Below, piece after piece: positions 53,493-62,458 of a stretch of DNA of 64,000 nucleotides (position 1 is the first letter of the stretch; every line of letters begins with the position of its first letter). The translations under genes and the position numbers were made by a program. Source of the DNA: Schaalia vaccimaxillae DSM 15804 (GTDB lineage Bacteria > Actinomycetota > Actinomycetes > Actinomycetales > Actinomycetaceae); contig NZ_ATUX01000008.1 of assembly GCF_000420425.1 (NCBI RefSeq), positions 62,001 through 126,000 of the forward strand, given 5' to 3'. The notes beneath the pieces are model-generated. The model did no database searches and was not told the origin of the DNA. It saw only the letters and a list, made by a program, of their open reading frames with translations.

Positions 53493-54383
53493 ATGGCCAG
53501 CTTTTCCGACTGGGTCGAGGGCGCGCGCCTGCGAACTCTTCCGGCAGCCTGCGCGCCGGTCATCGTCGGTTCGGCGGCTGCCTATGAGCTCGATAGTTTT
53601 AACTGGGCGCGGGCTGGGCTGGCGTTGGTTGTGGCCCTCGCCCTGCAGATCGGAGTCAACTACTCCAACGATTACTCCGACGGGATTCGCGGCACAGATG
53701 CGAATAGGCAGGGGCCCGCACGTTTGACGGGCGGCGGTTTGGCTTCACCGCGTAGCGTCTTGGCAGCCGCTCTGAGTTGTTTCACGCTGGCTGGGATTGC
53801 CGGCTTGGCTTTACTGTGGGTGTCTGGCCAATGGGTGTTGGCCGTTGCTGGAGTCGCCGCTGTTATTGCCGCGTGGTTTTACACGGGCGGGAAGAACCCT
53901 TACGGATACATGGGCATTGGGCTTTCTGAGCTGCTGGTGTTCGTGTTCTTCGGATTGTTGGCCTGCGTGGGAACGACGTGGACGCAAGTACAGTCGGCTC
54001 CTTGGTGGTTGTGGTTGAGTGCTTCGGCTTTGGGTTTGATGTCTGTGGCGCTGTTGATGGCCAATAACATTCGCGACATTCCCACCGACACGGTGGCCGG
54101 CAAACGCACGGTCGCAGTGCGGTTGGGGGAAAAGGCTTCGCGTGCAGTATTCGCGGCGTGTTTGCTGGTATCTGTCCCCGCTCTCATGGTGTTGGCTTGG
54201 GTAGCTGGGGCGACCTGGACAGCGTGGGGATACGGGGTTGTCTGCCTGGTGCTGGTTATGCGTCCGCTCTATCCGGTGTTGTCCGGTGCTACTGGCAAAT
54301 CGTTGATTCCAGCGCTGCGCGACACGGGGCTTTACACGTTGGTGTGGTCGGCGCTGGCGGCACTCGCCCTCGTCGCGTCCTGA
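53493..54383 (+). CDS. menA: 1,4-Dihydroxy-2-naphthoate polyprenyltransferase
   Basis: 296-residue UbiA-family membrane enzyme with about 8-9 helices that attaches the prenyl tail. It has the aspartate-rich NYSNDYSDGIRGTD near residue 50 and the second one NNIRDIPTDTVAGKRTVAVRLG. AGGAGGGG precedes ATG 53493 by 4 bases; an ATG 15 bases upstream would overlap that site. Confidence 0.96.
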   Translation: MASFSDWVEGARLRTLPAACAPVIVGSAAAYELDSFNWARAGLALVVALALQIGVNYSNDYSDGIRGTDANRQGPARLTGGGLASPRSVLAAALSCFTLAGIAGLALLWVSGQWVLAVAGVAAVIAAWFYTGGKNPYGYMGIGLSELLVFVFFGLLACVGTTWTQVQSAPWWLWLSASALGLMSVALLMANNIRDIPTDTVAGKRTVAVRLGEKASRAVFAACLLVSVPALMVLAWVAGATWTAWGYGVVCLVLVMRPLYPVLSGATGKSLIPALRDTGLYTLVWSALAALALVAS

Positions 54384-54412
54384 GCTATTCCCTTCACAGC
54401 GCCCATCCCTCT

Positions 54413-54456
54413 CCCCACCCCGCGAGGGACGCACATCTTTCCCGCGAAGGACGCAC
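54413..54456 (+). repeat. 22-bp intergenic repeat array F (two units)
   Basis: On the minus strand GTGCGTCC(C/T)TCGCGGG units start at 54456 and 54434. On the plus strand the array follows the menA stop after a pyrimidine-rich stretch (CCCATCCCTCTCCCCACCCC), giving the same order as at arrays A, B and C. Confidence 0.85.
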
Positions 54457-54526
54457 ATATTGCACAGCGTCAGCAGACTCCGGCTCTGCCCGCGACTTTC
54501 ACAGCTAAAAGCCATAGACTCCGTGC

Positions 54527-55090
54527 GTGCTTCGAATCCTCCTCGCCCTCGTCTGGATAGCGGTTACCGTGTACGCAATTGCCGACTGGCTGCGCACCTC
54601 CGAGGAAGACACCCCTGCGCGCCTCAACCGGCAGATGTGGATGCTCATGATCATCCTGACAATCCCTATGTATTCCCTGGGCTCGATTGCATGGATCGTT
54701 CTGAAGATCATCGCGCGAGCAGAAGAAAACGGCTCTGCAGCAACGGGAGGCGGACTCTTTCGTCGGCCAAATCGCCCAGCCTCACAAACACCAGTAGCTC
54801 CCGACGACGACCCAGATTTCTTGTTCAAGCTCGAACGCGACCTTCAACGAAAAAGGCGCGAAGAAGAAGCGCGCAAAGACTCCCAGACAGTAGAAGCGTC
54901 ATCAGTTCAAGAGTTCTTTGGCGAGGACGAGCAGAACCTAGAGGACGACACTCAGGATCCTGAATTCGAAGACTGCCTGCCCGATGGCTCGGGCGCAGCT
55001 AGAGCAGATGACACCAACGAAACAGATGTATTTGACGATTCAGGCGACGATGCCTCCGAAAACGGTTCTAACAGCAACACGCCAAACTGA
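54527..55090 (+). CDS. Small membrane protein with PLDc_N-like domain
   Basis: 187 residues with two N-terminal helices (ILLALVWIAVTVYAIADWL and MWMLMIILTIPMYSLGSIAW) resembling the phospholipase D N-terminal-type domain, then a long acidic cytosolic tail rich in Asp, Glu and Ser. No nuclease motif. Similar two-helix proteins are often next to menA in actinobacteria, but a function is unknown. GTG 54527 has TAGACT (54515-54520) ending 6 bases upstream and no ribosome site, so a leaderless start. Confidence 0.75.
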   Translation: MLRILLALVWIAVTVYAIADWLRTSEEDTPARLNRQMWMLMIILTIPMYSLGSIAWIVLKIIARAEENGSAATGGGLFRRPNRPASQTPVAPDDDPDFLFKLERDLQRKRREEEARKDSQTVEASSVQEFFGEDEQNLEDDTQDPEFEDCLPDGSGAARADDTNETDVFDDSGDDASENGSNSNTPN

Positions 55091-55244
55091 GACGGCCTCG
55101 GCTGGTGGCGAGAATGCCCCAGAAAACGGTCCCAACCGCGACCGTTCTTGCCTCGCCTCTCATGCGTGCACACCATGGTACGGACGATTTTCTTCACCGA
55201 GACAACCACACAGCATGCCAGCCACTCAAAGCGCTGGGCGCACC

Positions 55245-55913
55245 TCACCGTTTGAGTGCGGCCTGGGAGTCTCCCGGAGTCATGTCAGCTGCCTGGGCAA
55301 CAAGATCAGCAGCAGGCTCTTCGTAGGTAATCTCTACGAGTGTGTTTCCAGTGAAGGTGAACGAGGTAATTGACCCCAGTGAGCAATGCCGCGACCAGGG
55401 AGCGTGCGCCAATCCTTGCCTGCGGGCGAAGCGCGTCAAAGTGGTGATCGGGTTTTGGTGTGAGACAACCAGGGCTTCCCGACCGCGCACCTGCCGAAGG
55501 ACACCCGATACCGCGGCACGCATCCTTGAGGCAATATCGACATAGGGCTCCCCCCAGGACGGTTTAACCGGATCGATGTAGTACTTCCAAACGCTAGGCT
55601 TGAGCAACAGCGAACGGTCAGAGTTCACAGGCTGGCCTTCAAAAACGTTGCCGGCCTCGATCAGTCTGGGATCGCATTCCACATCAAGACCGTATGCTCT
55701 CGCGGTCGGAGCAGCGGTCTGGCGGGCACGCTTGAGCGGTGAGGCAACGACTCGCGCAATGTCGGCTTGGCTGGATACCAGGTGATCAGCTGCTCGCTGC
55801 GCCATGGCATGTCCGAGGTCAGTCAATCCAAATCCGGGGAGCCTGCCGTAGAGAATGCCATCAGGATTATCGACTTCTCCGTGACGCATGACGTGGATGG
55901 TGGTCGTTTCCAT
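55245..55913 (-). CDS. Histidine phosphatase family protein
   Basis: 222-residue cytosolic phosphatase of the phosphoglycerate mutase superfamily. Phospho-histidine motif MRHGEVDNPDG at residues 9-19, ASPLKRARQTAAP with the conserved arginine, and the second histidine in LVVSHQNPI. Substrate is not readable. Convergent with the PLDc_N-like gene; the 154 bases between show nothing notable. Confidence 0.88.
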   Translation of the reverse strand: METTTIHVMRHGEVDNPDGILYGRLPGFGLTDLGHAMAQRAADHLVSSQADIARVVASPLKRARQTAAPTARAYGLDVECDPRLIEAGNVFEGQPVNSDRSLLLKPSVWKYYIDPVKPSWGEPYVDIASRMRAAVSGVLRQVRGREALVVSHQNPITTLTRFARRQGLAHAPWSRHCSLGSITSFTFTGNTLVEITYEEPAADLVAQAADMTPGDSQAALKR

Positions 55914-56082
55914 AGATCAAGTGTGGCATGAAGACCATGTCCACCCGCAAAACAGACACAGTCCCTGATCGGCTACTCACAGCTGGTTAGGGAAATCGTT
56001 GGAATATCAACAATTGACAATTTGTCCTTGGCGCTGCAGCAGCACGACTGTGTCTAATTCTGCGGGTTAACCGCGACAGCTT

Positions 56083-56117
56083 AAAAATTCGGGGCCCGAC
56101 GTTCTCGCCGGGCCCCG
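56083..56117 (-). terminator. Rho-independent terminator after the ribosomal peptide gene
   Basis: Minus-strand stem of 9 bp (CGGGGCCCG at 56098-56090 with 56117-56109) followed by AATTTTTAA. It starts 7 bases after the stop of the 32-residue gene. Confidence 0.88.
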
Positions 56118-56123
56118 TGAAGG

Positions 56124-56222
56124 TCACTTCTTGTTACGACGCTGGTGACGCGTCTTGCGCAGCAGTTTGCGGTGCTTCTTCTTCGCCATACGCTTGCGGC
56201 GCTTCTTGATAACGGAGCCCAT
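56124..56222 (-). CDS. AURKAIP1/COX24-type ribosomal peptide (bTHXc-like)
   Basis: 32 residues, nearly all basic: MGSVIKKRRKRMAKKKHRK then LLRKTRHQRRNKK. This matches the tiny AURKAIP1/COX24-domain proteins of actinobacteria, known as an extra small-subunit ribosomal protein in mycobacteria (bS22). GGGAGG lies 6 bases before ATG 56222. The BldC-like gene ends 89 bases upstream on the same strand, the usual actinobacterial pairing. Confidence 0.93.
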   Translation of the reverse strand: MGSVIKKRRKRMAKKKHRKLLRKTRHQRRNKK

Positions 56223-56311
56223 GGGGTTCCTCCCTCGCTGTTGAATCCGTGGCGGCAGAGGTACTACCGCTATTGAAGTCTCATGCCCCGACGGGCATAA
56301 CGCCGATCATC

Positions 56312-56530
56312 CTACCCGTTAGAACCGGCAGCCTTAACATCGGTGTGATCAGCAATACCCATTCCGAGCATCTGCGACACTGCCGCCTCTGGAACTCGGA
56401 AGCTCTTACCGACACGAATCGCAGGCATTTCACCACTGTGAATAAGGCGGTAGACCGTCATTTTGGAGACGCGCATGATGTCCGCCACTTCAGCAACCGT
56501 CATAAAACGGGGTGTTGCCTGTTGGTTCAT
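56312..56530 (-). CDS. BldC-like helix-turn-helix DNA-binding protein
   Basis: 72-residue MerR/excisionase-type winged helix: PRFMTVAEVADIMRVSKMT then VYRLIHSGEMPAIRVGKSFR. It closely resembles the BldC family of developmental or global regulators, normally 60-75 residues. GGGAG lies 6 bases before ATG 56530; a longer open frame to 56602 has no ribosome site. It is divergent from trkH; the 292-base gap 56531-56822 shows no gene or clear element. Confidence 0.9.
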   Translation of the reverse strand: MNQQATPRFMTVAEVADIMRVSKMTVYRLIHSGEMPAIRVGKSFRVPEAAVSQMLGMGIADHTDVKAAGSNG

Positions 56531-56822
56531 CGACGACTCCCAGAAAAACTCGTGGTGAGGCGTTCGGAACCCTGCGTCCAATGCTTTGATGGCCTCACAC
56601 ACATACTACTGCCAGGACACCATTAAACTGCAAGTTCGCTGAATGATCTCAATAGTGTCGAATTGGCCGCTCCTCCCCTACCATGAACGAGCACAATCAA
56701 TACTAGAAACACCGCAAACGCGGCAACGTTGCACATATCGTAAAAGGCCGCAGCGCCACGTACACCGCGGCACGATCAACACCCGCCATCAAAAAAGAGG
56801 ACTGCGCGAAAGGATGCGGTAC

Positions 56823-58427
56823 ATGGACTTCAGGCCAAAGCGCCGCTCCGGGGCCTCCGACCATTTACCGTTCTCTGCCCGATCCGGCTCCTCACCGCGC
56901 TCTAGCTCCTCGCGCCATTCGCGCCCCAACGCCCGCGAACTGATCGCCTCGGGCAAGACCGCGAGCCAGCCGGTCAATCCCGACGAGTTCGTTGCCAATC
57001 CGACCCCGAGCCCAGTGGTCCGTCCCGTCGCAACGTCTAACGAGGACGCGCAGGTGGTGCTGGGTAGTTCGCGTCTTGATCGGATGCGCGGTTGGATTGT
57101 GCGCCAGGCCCGCTATTCGCCGGCGCGCCTCGCGCTGGGGGTATTTGCTGCAATCATCGTGCTCATCACTGCGCTTTTGAGCCTGCCAATAGCAACGAAT
57201 ATGAAGAGTGAAAGCCCCTTCGTGGATACGCTCTTCACCGCTGTTTCGGCGGTGTGCGTCACTGGCCTAACCACGGTGGACACCGCAACCTATTGGACTC
57301 CTTTTGGTCAGGCAGTCATTGCTTTAGGCATCATGATCGGCGGCCTGGGTGTCATGACTTTGGCGTCGATCCTGGGGTTCGCTGTCTCACGCCACTTGGG
57401 CCTGACCCAGCGAATGCTGGCAGTCCAGGAAACTGGTTCTGATTCGATGGGCCAGATCACCAACCTCATTAAGGCGGTCATCGCAACGTCGCTGACGGCC
57501 GAGTTTGTTTTGTTCCTGGTGTTTTTGCCGCGTTTCCTGACGATGGGCGAGCCGTTGGGGAAGGCAATTTGGGAGTCGATTTTCATGTCGATCTCGGTGT
57601 TTAATAACGCCGGGTTTGTCATTGTTGTCGGCGGGTTGGCGCCGCATGTCAATGACTGGTGGATGTTGATGCCGATCATCCTGGGAACGATGGTGGGCGC
57701 CCTGGGTTTCCCCGTTATTCAGGATTTGGCGGCCCGTTGGCGTACGCCGGCTCGCTGGGCATTGCACACGAAGCTGACCTTGTCGGTTTACATCATTTTG
57801 ATGTTCGTCGGCTCGATCATGTTGGCGTTGACTGAGTGGACGAATCCGGAGACTTTAGGTGAGCTGGACACGCCATCGAAGATTTTGAACGCTTTGCTTG
57901 CTGGCGTGAATTCGCGTTCGTCGGGCTTGTCGGCGGTGGATGTGGGTGTCATGCGCCCGCAGACGCATTTTGTGCAGGACATTTTGATGATGATCGGCGG
58001 AGGTTCGGCGTCAACGGCTGGCGGCGTGAAGGTGACGACTTTCGCGGTGTTGGTGTTGGCCGTGGTTGCTGAGGCGCGCGGAGACCAGGATATTGAGACT
58101 TTCGGGCGGCGTATCCCCCCGTCGGTGGTACGCCTGGCTGTTGCCGTATCGTTGCTGGGTTTGGCAATGGTCGCGGTGTCGGTTGTGGTGTTGCTGTCGT
58201 TGACGAATTATTCGTTGGACGTCATTTTGTTCGAGACAATTTCGGCCTTCGCAACGGTTGGTTTGTCAACTGGAATTACTCCGACTTTGCCTGATGCTGC
58301 GAAGTATATTTTGGCGTTGTTGATGTTCTTTGGTCGCACGGGCACGATGACCATTGCGGCTGCGTTGGCCTTGCGAGAGCGTTCTCGCGTGATTCGTATG
58401 CCGGAGGAACGTCCGATCATCGGCTGA
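56823..58427 (+). CDS. Potassium uptake channel subunit, TrkH/KtrB family
   Basis: 534-residue membrane protein. After a ~125-residue disordered basic/Ser/Pro N-terminus come the four pore-loop repeats: SAVCVTGLTTVDTATYW, SVFNNAGF, GVNSRSSGLSAVDVG and SAFATVGLSTGIT, each with the filter glycine. It carries potassium inward with its TrkA partner encoded 147 bases downstream. ATG 56823 has AAAGGA 8 bases upstream; ATG 56814 lies inside that site. Confidence 0.92.
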   Translation: MDFRPKRRSGASDHLPFSARSGSSPRSSSSRHSRPNARELIASGKTASQPVNPDEFVANPTPSPVVRPVATSNEDAQVVLGSSRLDRMRGWIVRQARYSPARLALGVFAAIIVLITALLSLPIATNMKSESPFVDTLFTAVSAVCVTGLTTVDTATYWTPFGQAVIALGIMIGGLGVMTLASILGFAVSRHLGLTQRMLAVQETGSDSMGQITNLIKAVIATSLTAEFVLFLVFLPRFLTMGEPLGKAIWESIFMSISVFNNAGFVIVVGGLAPHVNDWWMLMPIILGTMVGALGFPVIQDLAARWRTPARWALHTKLTLSVYIILMFVGSIMLALTEWTNPETLGELDTPSKILNALLAGVNSRSSGLSAVDVGVMRPQTHFVQDILMMIGGGSASTAGGVKVTTFAVLVLAVVAEARGDQDIETFGRRIPPSVVRLAVAVSLLGLAMVAVSVVVLLSLTNYSLDVILFETISAFATVGLSTGITPTLPDAAKYILALLMFFGRTGTMTIAAALALRERSRVIRMPEERPIIG

Positions 58428-58574
58428 CCGTCCTCGCATGATTGCCGAGGGCGGCCCCACTTGCGTTTACCGGTCCAAGGGCGGGGCATCTGGTAAGCGT
58501 GTAACGAACGAGGGCGCGCGTTCACTTCTGACGACCGGCCCGGGTATGAGCGTGGATCGTGGAACAATAGGCGT

Positions 58575-59246
58575 ATGGCAGCTGAAGAGAAGGATCTCGC
58601 GTCGGGAACCCTGGTCATTGGTTTGGGGCGTTTTGGCGCCGCGGTGGCGGTGACTTTGGACAAGCTTGGGTATGAGATCTTGGCCGTTGAGAAGAATCCT
58701 GCGCGCGTCCAGTCTTTTGCGGGTCGTTTCCCTCTGGTTGAGGCAGATACAACCTCAATTGAGGCTTTGGAACAGTTGGGGGCTCGCGAGTTCCGGGCGG
58801 CTGTTGTTGGTGTCGGTTCGTCTTTGGAGGCGTCGGTTCTCATCACCGCAAACCTGGTGGATTTGGGGATCAAGTCAATTTGGGCGAAGGCAACGTCGCG
58901 TGAGCATGGCAGGATTTTGCGGCGTATCGGCGCCCACCACGTGATTTATCCGGAATTTGATGCGGGTCAGCGGACCGCCCACTTGGTCGGTGGCCGCATG
59001 GTTGACTACATCGAGATGGAGAAAGATGGCTTTGCCATTATGAAGCTGCGCCCGCCCAAAGAGGTCAGTGGTTTTACCCTTGCAGAGTTGGATTTGCGTG
59101 GGCGTTATGGCGTGAATGTTTTGGCTGTTCAACGTCCTCAGAAGCGTTTCGAATACGCAGATTCGACGACTCGTATTCACCCCGAGGACGTGATCATTGT
59201 GTCGGGTGATGCAAAGTTGCTTGAGTATTTCGCGAATCGCCCTTAA
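58575..59246 (+). CDS. Potassium channel gating subunit, TrkA/KtrA family
   Basis: 223-residue cytosolic RCK protein controlling the TrkH/KtrB channel. The nucleotide-binding Rossmann motif is LVIGLGRFGAAVAVTLDKLG, followed by EADTTSIEALEQLGA, with a TrkA_C domain in the last ~70 residues (FTLAELDLRGRYGVNVLAVQ, IHPEDVIIVSGD). Single RCK copy, as in Ktr systems. Confidence 0.93.
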   Translation: MAAEEKDLASGTLVIGLGRFGAAVAVTLDKLGYEILAVEKNPARVQSFAGRFPLVEADTTSIEALEQLGAREFRAAVVGVGSSLEASVLITANLVDLGIKSIWAKATSREHGRILRRIGAHHVIYPEFDAGQRTAHLVGGRMVDYIEMEKDGFAIMKLRPPKEVSGFTLAELDLRGRYGVNVLAVQRPQKRFEYADSTTRIHPEDVIIVSGDAKLLEYFANRP

Positions 59247-59264
59247 ATCTGACGGGATTCATCA

Positions 59265-60522
59265 ATGGGATTTTGGGACTTTTTCAAGAGCCACGGCACG
59301 GTTTTGAGGGCTCCTGTTCCTCGGATTTTTGATCAGGCAACTTTTGTTCCGGGTTCTTTGTGGGTCCGTGTTTCTCATGACGGTTCGTGTGTTGTTGAGC
59401 CTTGGCCAACACCGTCACGCAACGACGCCACCTTCCAGGGGTGCCTGGAGACCGCTATGTGGCGTTGACGGCGGCTGTCAGGGTTGGTCAGACGTGGCTT
59501 AAGGCTTCTCCCGGCCCGGCTGATTTGCGAGGACGGGTAGCAAGTTGGAGGGTGTGGCCGCTTGAAGATTGGGTTGGTCCTGCGCAGGCACTGGCCAGTC
59601 AAGCGTGGCAGGAGTTGGGTTTTGATGTGCCATCTCCTGGCGAATCGCAGCCTTTCTTCGCATCCCTCGACATCGCCCGGCCTGCTGCTTGTGACGGTTT
59701 GACTATTGACTGAGCTCGCATTCGGCTGGTTGTCGGAGAGCCTTGGGCGGCCTCACATCCTTGGGTCGAGGTCGACGCTTCGCGTCCGTGGGCAGATTTT
59801 TTGAACGCTGGCATGAGGTTTTGCCTCTTCTTGGTTTTACGCCCAACCAGGCGTTGCAAGCGCCCTCGCCCTCGGTGGATGTGAACCATCTTTATGTCCG
59901 CGGCGAGTGGACGAAGACGATTCCTCCGCGCGATTTCCAGCCTGATCCTTCCAAGCACATTCCAGATTGGGGTTTGTCTGGCGAATGGCATCCTATGAGC
60001 AAAATTCAACCTTTTGCAGACAGTGACGTGAGGATCCCTTGTGTGTGGGTGTTGAATTGCGACGGCTCGTATCAGCCGTTGTCGAAAGGCGCAGCCGGGT
60101 ATATCACGGACGAGGATGTCGCCTTTTCTTCGGAGGTGGTCTGTGCAGTGAAAGTGCATCTGGCGGTCACTCGACCGGACAGTAAAACTCTTGTGTGTGA
60201 AGCTGCTTCGAAGCGTTTCTACAATGTGTACCCGCAGTTGGACCCGGCCTCGATTGATGCGCATGCAGCGGATTCGTTCGCTGCGCTATCTAACGAGGAG
60301 GCACGCAGTTGGGGTATTGCGTCGTGGGGACGCGATGGCGCTCGGGATGCGTTAGTTGAGCGTGACAGCGGGTTAACTGTTCACGCGTCTTTCATTGGGG
60401 TTGGCCCATGGCAGGGTCATGCCTGCATTGTTCCGTTGCCGCTAGGGGCGGATTTGTCGGAGCTTTTTGCTCACCCAGATTTAGTGAGATCAGCTTTGCG
60501 ACAGGTGGCAGCCCAGGCGTGA
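59265..60522 (+). pseudogene. Decayed paralogue of the gene at 61160 (two frameshifts, one stop)
   Basis: Three overlapping frames together match the intact 424-residue neighbour end to end. Frame 1 (59265-~59465) has IFDQATFVPGSLWVRV like IFNQASFPPGSCFVAV. Frame 2 (from ~59455) has VWPLEDWVGPAQAL like IWPLEDWAGAARTL, reaches TGA 59711-59713, and continues in the same frame as ARIRLVVGEPWA like ARIRVTTGNPWA. Frame 3 starts at a run of six T near 59797 (FFERWHEVLPLLGF) and runs to stop 60522, ending PLGADLSELF like PAGSDISRIM. One extra T would rejoin frames 2 and 3. Total length would be ~419 residues. It follows trkA by 18 bases. Confidence 0.82.
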
Positions 60523-60697
60523 TCCCGTATTTCAGCGACCACGCTGAGGTAGTTTCGCCCAGAGCTCACTCATTGCCGAGCCCCGATGTCTATCGAGCTC
60601 AGCAACGCTGATCCCATCTTCCAACACAGCGCTATTGAAGGGGAGATAATGGCGCTAAGCCCTTCGCTTCCGTCTGCTTGGGAAAGCACCCGCACAT

Positions 60698-60982
60698 ATG
60701 CCTGAATCATCCGACCCCAGCAAGCCCGCTAAGACATCGAATTTCTTTCGTTGGACGCTCGTACTCACGGCGCTAGCGTTCATTATTGGCATCGTTTTGG
60801 CTGTGCGCTTCGCGATGAATCTGCCGCCCGATGCCCACCGTCGGATACAACATCGCACGCCTTTTGTGATCGCACTAGCACCACCGGCATTGGTGTTTGT
60901 TACTGGAGCTGTTTTGTATTCTCACAGGCCTGTCCCATACGATCCAGAACTTGATGACGAGGACGAGGACGAACTGGCCTAG
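60698..60982 (+). CDS. Small two-helix membrane protein
   Basis: 94 residues: two hydrophobic helices at about 19-40 and 57-76, a basic stretch between them (AHRRIQHRTP) and an acidic end DPELDDEDEDELA. Not recognised. No strong ribosome site before ATG 60698. Lies between the decayed and intact paralogues; the 175 bases before and 177 after hold no other gene. Confidence 0.6.
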   Translation: MPESSDPSKPAKTSNFFRWTLVLTALAFIIGIVLAVRFAMNLPPDAHRRIQHRTPFVIALAPPALVFVTGAVLYSHRPVPYDPELDDEDEDELA

Positions 60983-61159
60983 CCGCACGAAGACAGTAAG
61001 GGAATAACGGTTCCACGATTGGCGCACTCGAGCGCCTTTCAGTCGTGAGCCCTTTCCAGAGTCCAGTGCTGTTACCTGACCGGCACAGATAGACTCGTTG
61101 AAGCATTGAGCTCACCTGGATCTGGTGAGGACGGGTTAACAGAAGATTGTAGGTGATTC

Positions 61160-62434
61160 ATGAGATCTATATTCCACCGTCTGCGCTGGGGCAGGCCTCG
61201 GCACGCCTCAGCTTTGGCTTTCCCCATCCCGTCCATCTTCAACCAAGCCTCCTTTCCTCCAGGTTCTTGCTTCGTAGCAGTATTGGATGACCATTCCGTT
61301 GCCGCCCTCCCGTGGCCAAAAACTCATGCGGGCGATCGGGTGCTGAGCGACGAGGTCTTCATGCCAATGCAAGCGATCCAAGCCGCAGTGTTGACCACGG
61401 CTGTCCTCATCGACAAAACATGGTTAGTGGCCTCTTTCCACAAGGGAGCTTCACCAGAATCAAGCACCTGGACGATCTGGCCTTTAGAGGATTGGGCTGG
61501 AGCTGCGCGTACATTATCAACTTCGGAATGTGCATCGTTAGGATTACCGATTCAACAGACTTCAGTCCCCACGCCCCTTGTTATCAAAGCGTCTCGGCAG
61601 GGAATTTTCCCCAGGATTTCAGCTGCTCGCATTCGTGTAACGACTGGCAACCCTTGGGCCATGTGTAGACCCACAATCAGTGTTGAGCCTGACAATCCGT
61701 GGAGTAACCTGGATTCGAATTGGACCTGGCTCCTACGCGCCTTGGGGATCGATAACTCTCCCCAGATGGAGGTGGAAGCCGGACTACAGGCCAATGCTTT
61801 GATCTTTCGACGGTCATGGGAGCCTCTGCTCGCGTCAGCGCGCGCCGCCCAGGCAACTCGGCACGGTACGCTGCCCGGTTGGGGGCCGGACTCGTCCTCG
61901 TGGATCGAATCAGTGGTGGGGTCACCGCGCATACCTCACACCGTCGCCTCAAGCTTGCCCTGGGGTCTGTGCCAGGATGGAACGCTTCGCCCTCTTTCTG
62001 CCAGAATCATCCACCCGGACGCCCGTCCAGCTCCCGTAGGTCCGCATCCTGATTTGGCGGCAGCATGCTGGGTTCACTTAATCGTACGAAAAGGGAAACG
62101 CGCCTTCTGCGCAGAATCTTTCAATCCGGATCAATACTGCGTACTCCCGCAAACTTTCCAAGTTCAAATGCCAGATGGTTCAATGACGAAAGCCGACGAA
62201 CCTTGCTCAGCAGAGATGGATGCCTGGGGTTTTTCGTATCACAGGACTCGAGACACCTGCCAAGCCAATATGCCTCGTTCACAAGTTGATGAGGTCTATG
62301 CACGCGTCGTGGGAATCGGCCCAAGCGAAGGCCGAACTCGGATCACGCAGCTACCCGCAGGTAGTGACATCTCAAGAATCATGAGTGATTCTTCGAAGCT
62401 CCGCGCAGCCCTGGTGGACCTACTCGAACCCTAG
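61160..62434 (+). CDS. Unrecognised 424-residue protein, intact paralogue
   Basis: No signal peptide or membrane helix and no family I recognise. Repeated tryptophan-containing motifs are notable: ALPWPKTH, WTIWPLEDWAGAARTL, GNPWAMCRP, NPWSNLDSNWTWLLRAL. It looks like a soluble globular protein. AGGTG lies 4 bases before ATG 61160. A broken copy lies 0.6 kb upstream, and a type VII-type toxin-like gene ends 24 bases away on the opposite strand. An immunity or accessory role is possible but unsupported, since immunity genes normally follow the toxin on the same strand. Confidence 0.75.
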   Translation: MRSIFHRLRWGRPRHASALAFPIPSIFNQASFPPGSCFVAVLDDHSVAALPWPKTHAGDRVLSDEVFMPMQAIQAAVLTTAVLIDKTWLVASFHKGASPESSTWTIWPLEDWAGAARTLSTSECASLGLPIQQTSVPTPLVIKASRQGIFPRISAARIRVTTGNPWAMCRPTISVEPDNPWSNLDSNWTWLLRALGIDNSPQMEVEAGLQANALIFRRSWEPLLASARAAQATRHGTLPGWGPDSSSWIESVVGSPRIPHTVASSLPWGLCQDGTLRPLSARIIHPDARPAPVGPHPDLAAACWVHLIVRKGKRAFCAESFNPDQYCVLPQTFQVQMPDGSMTKADEPCSAEMDAWGFSYHRTRDTCQANMPRSQVDEVYARVVGIGPSEGRTRITQLPAGSDISRIMSDSSKLRAALVDLLEP

Positions 62435-62458
62435 AGTCCTAGACGGTCACTTTACTCA

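Noticed and set aside
56014-56019. TTGACA as a promoter -35 box
   Set aside because: No -10-like sequence lies 16-18 bases downstream on either reading, and no plus-strand gene follows within 700 bases.
59265-60522. Three separate small genes or a programmed frameshift gene
   Set aside because: The three frames align in order to one intact neighbour, and an in-frame TGA plus two shifts is more than a single programmed event would explain.
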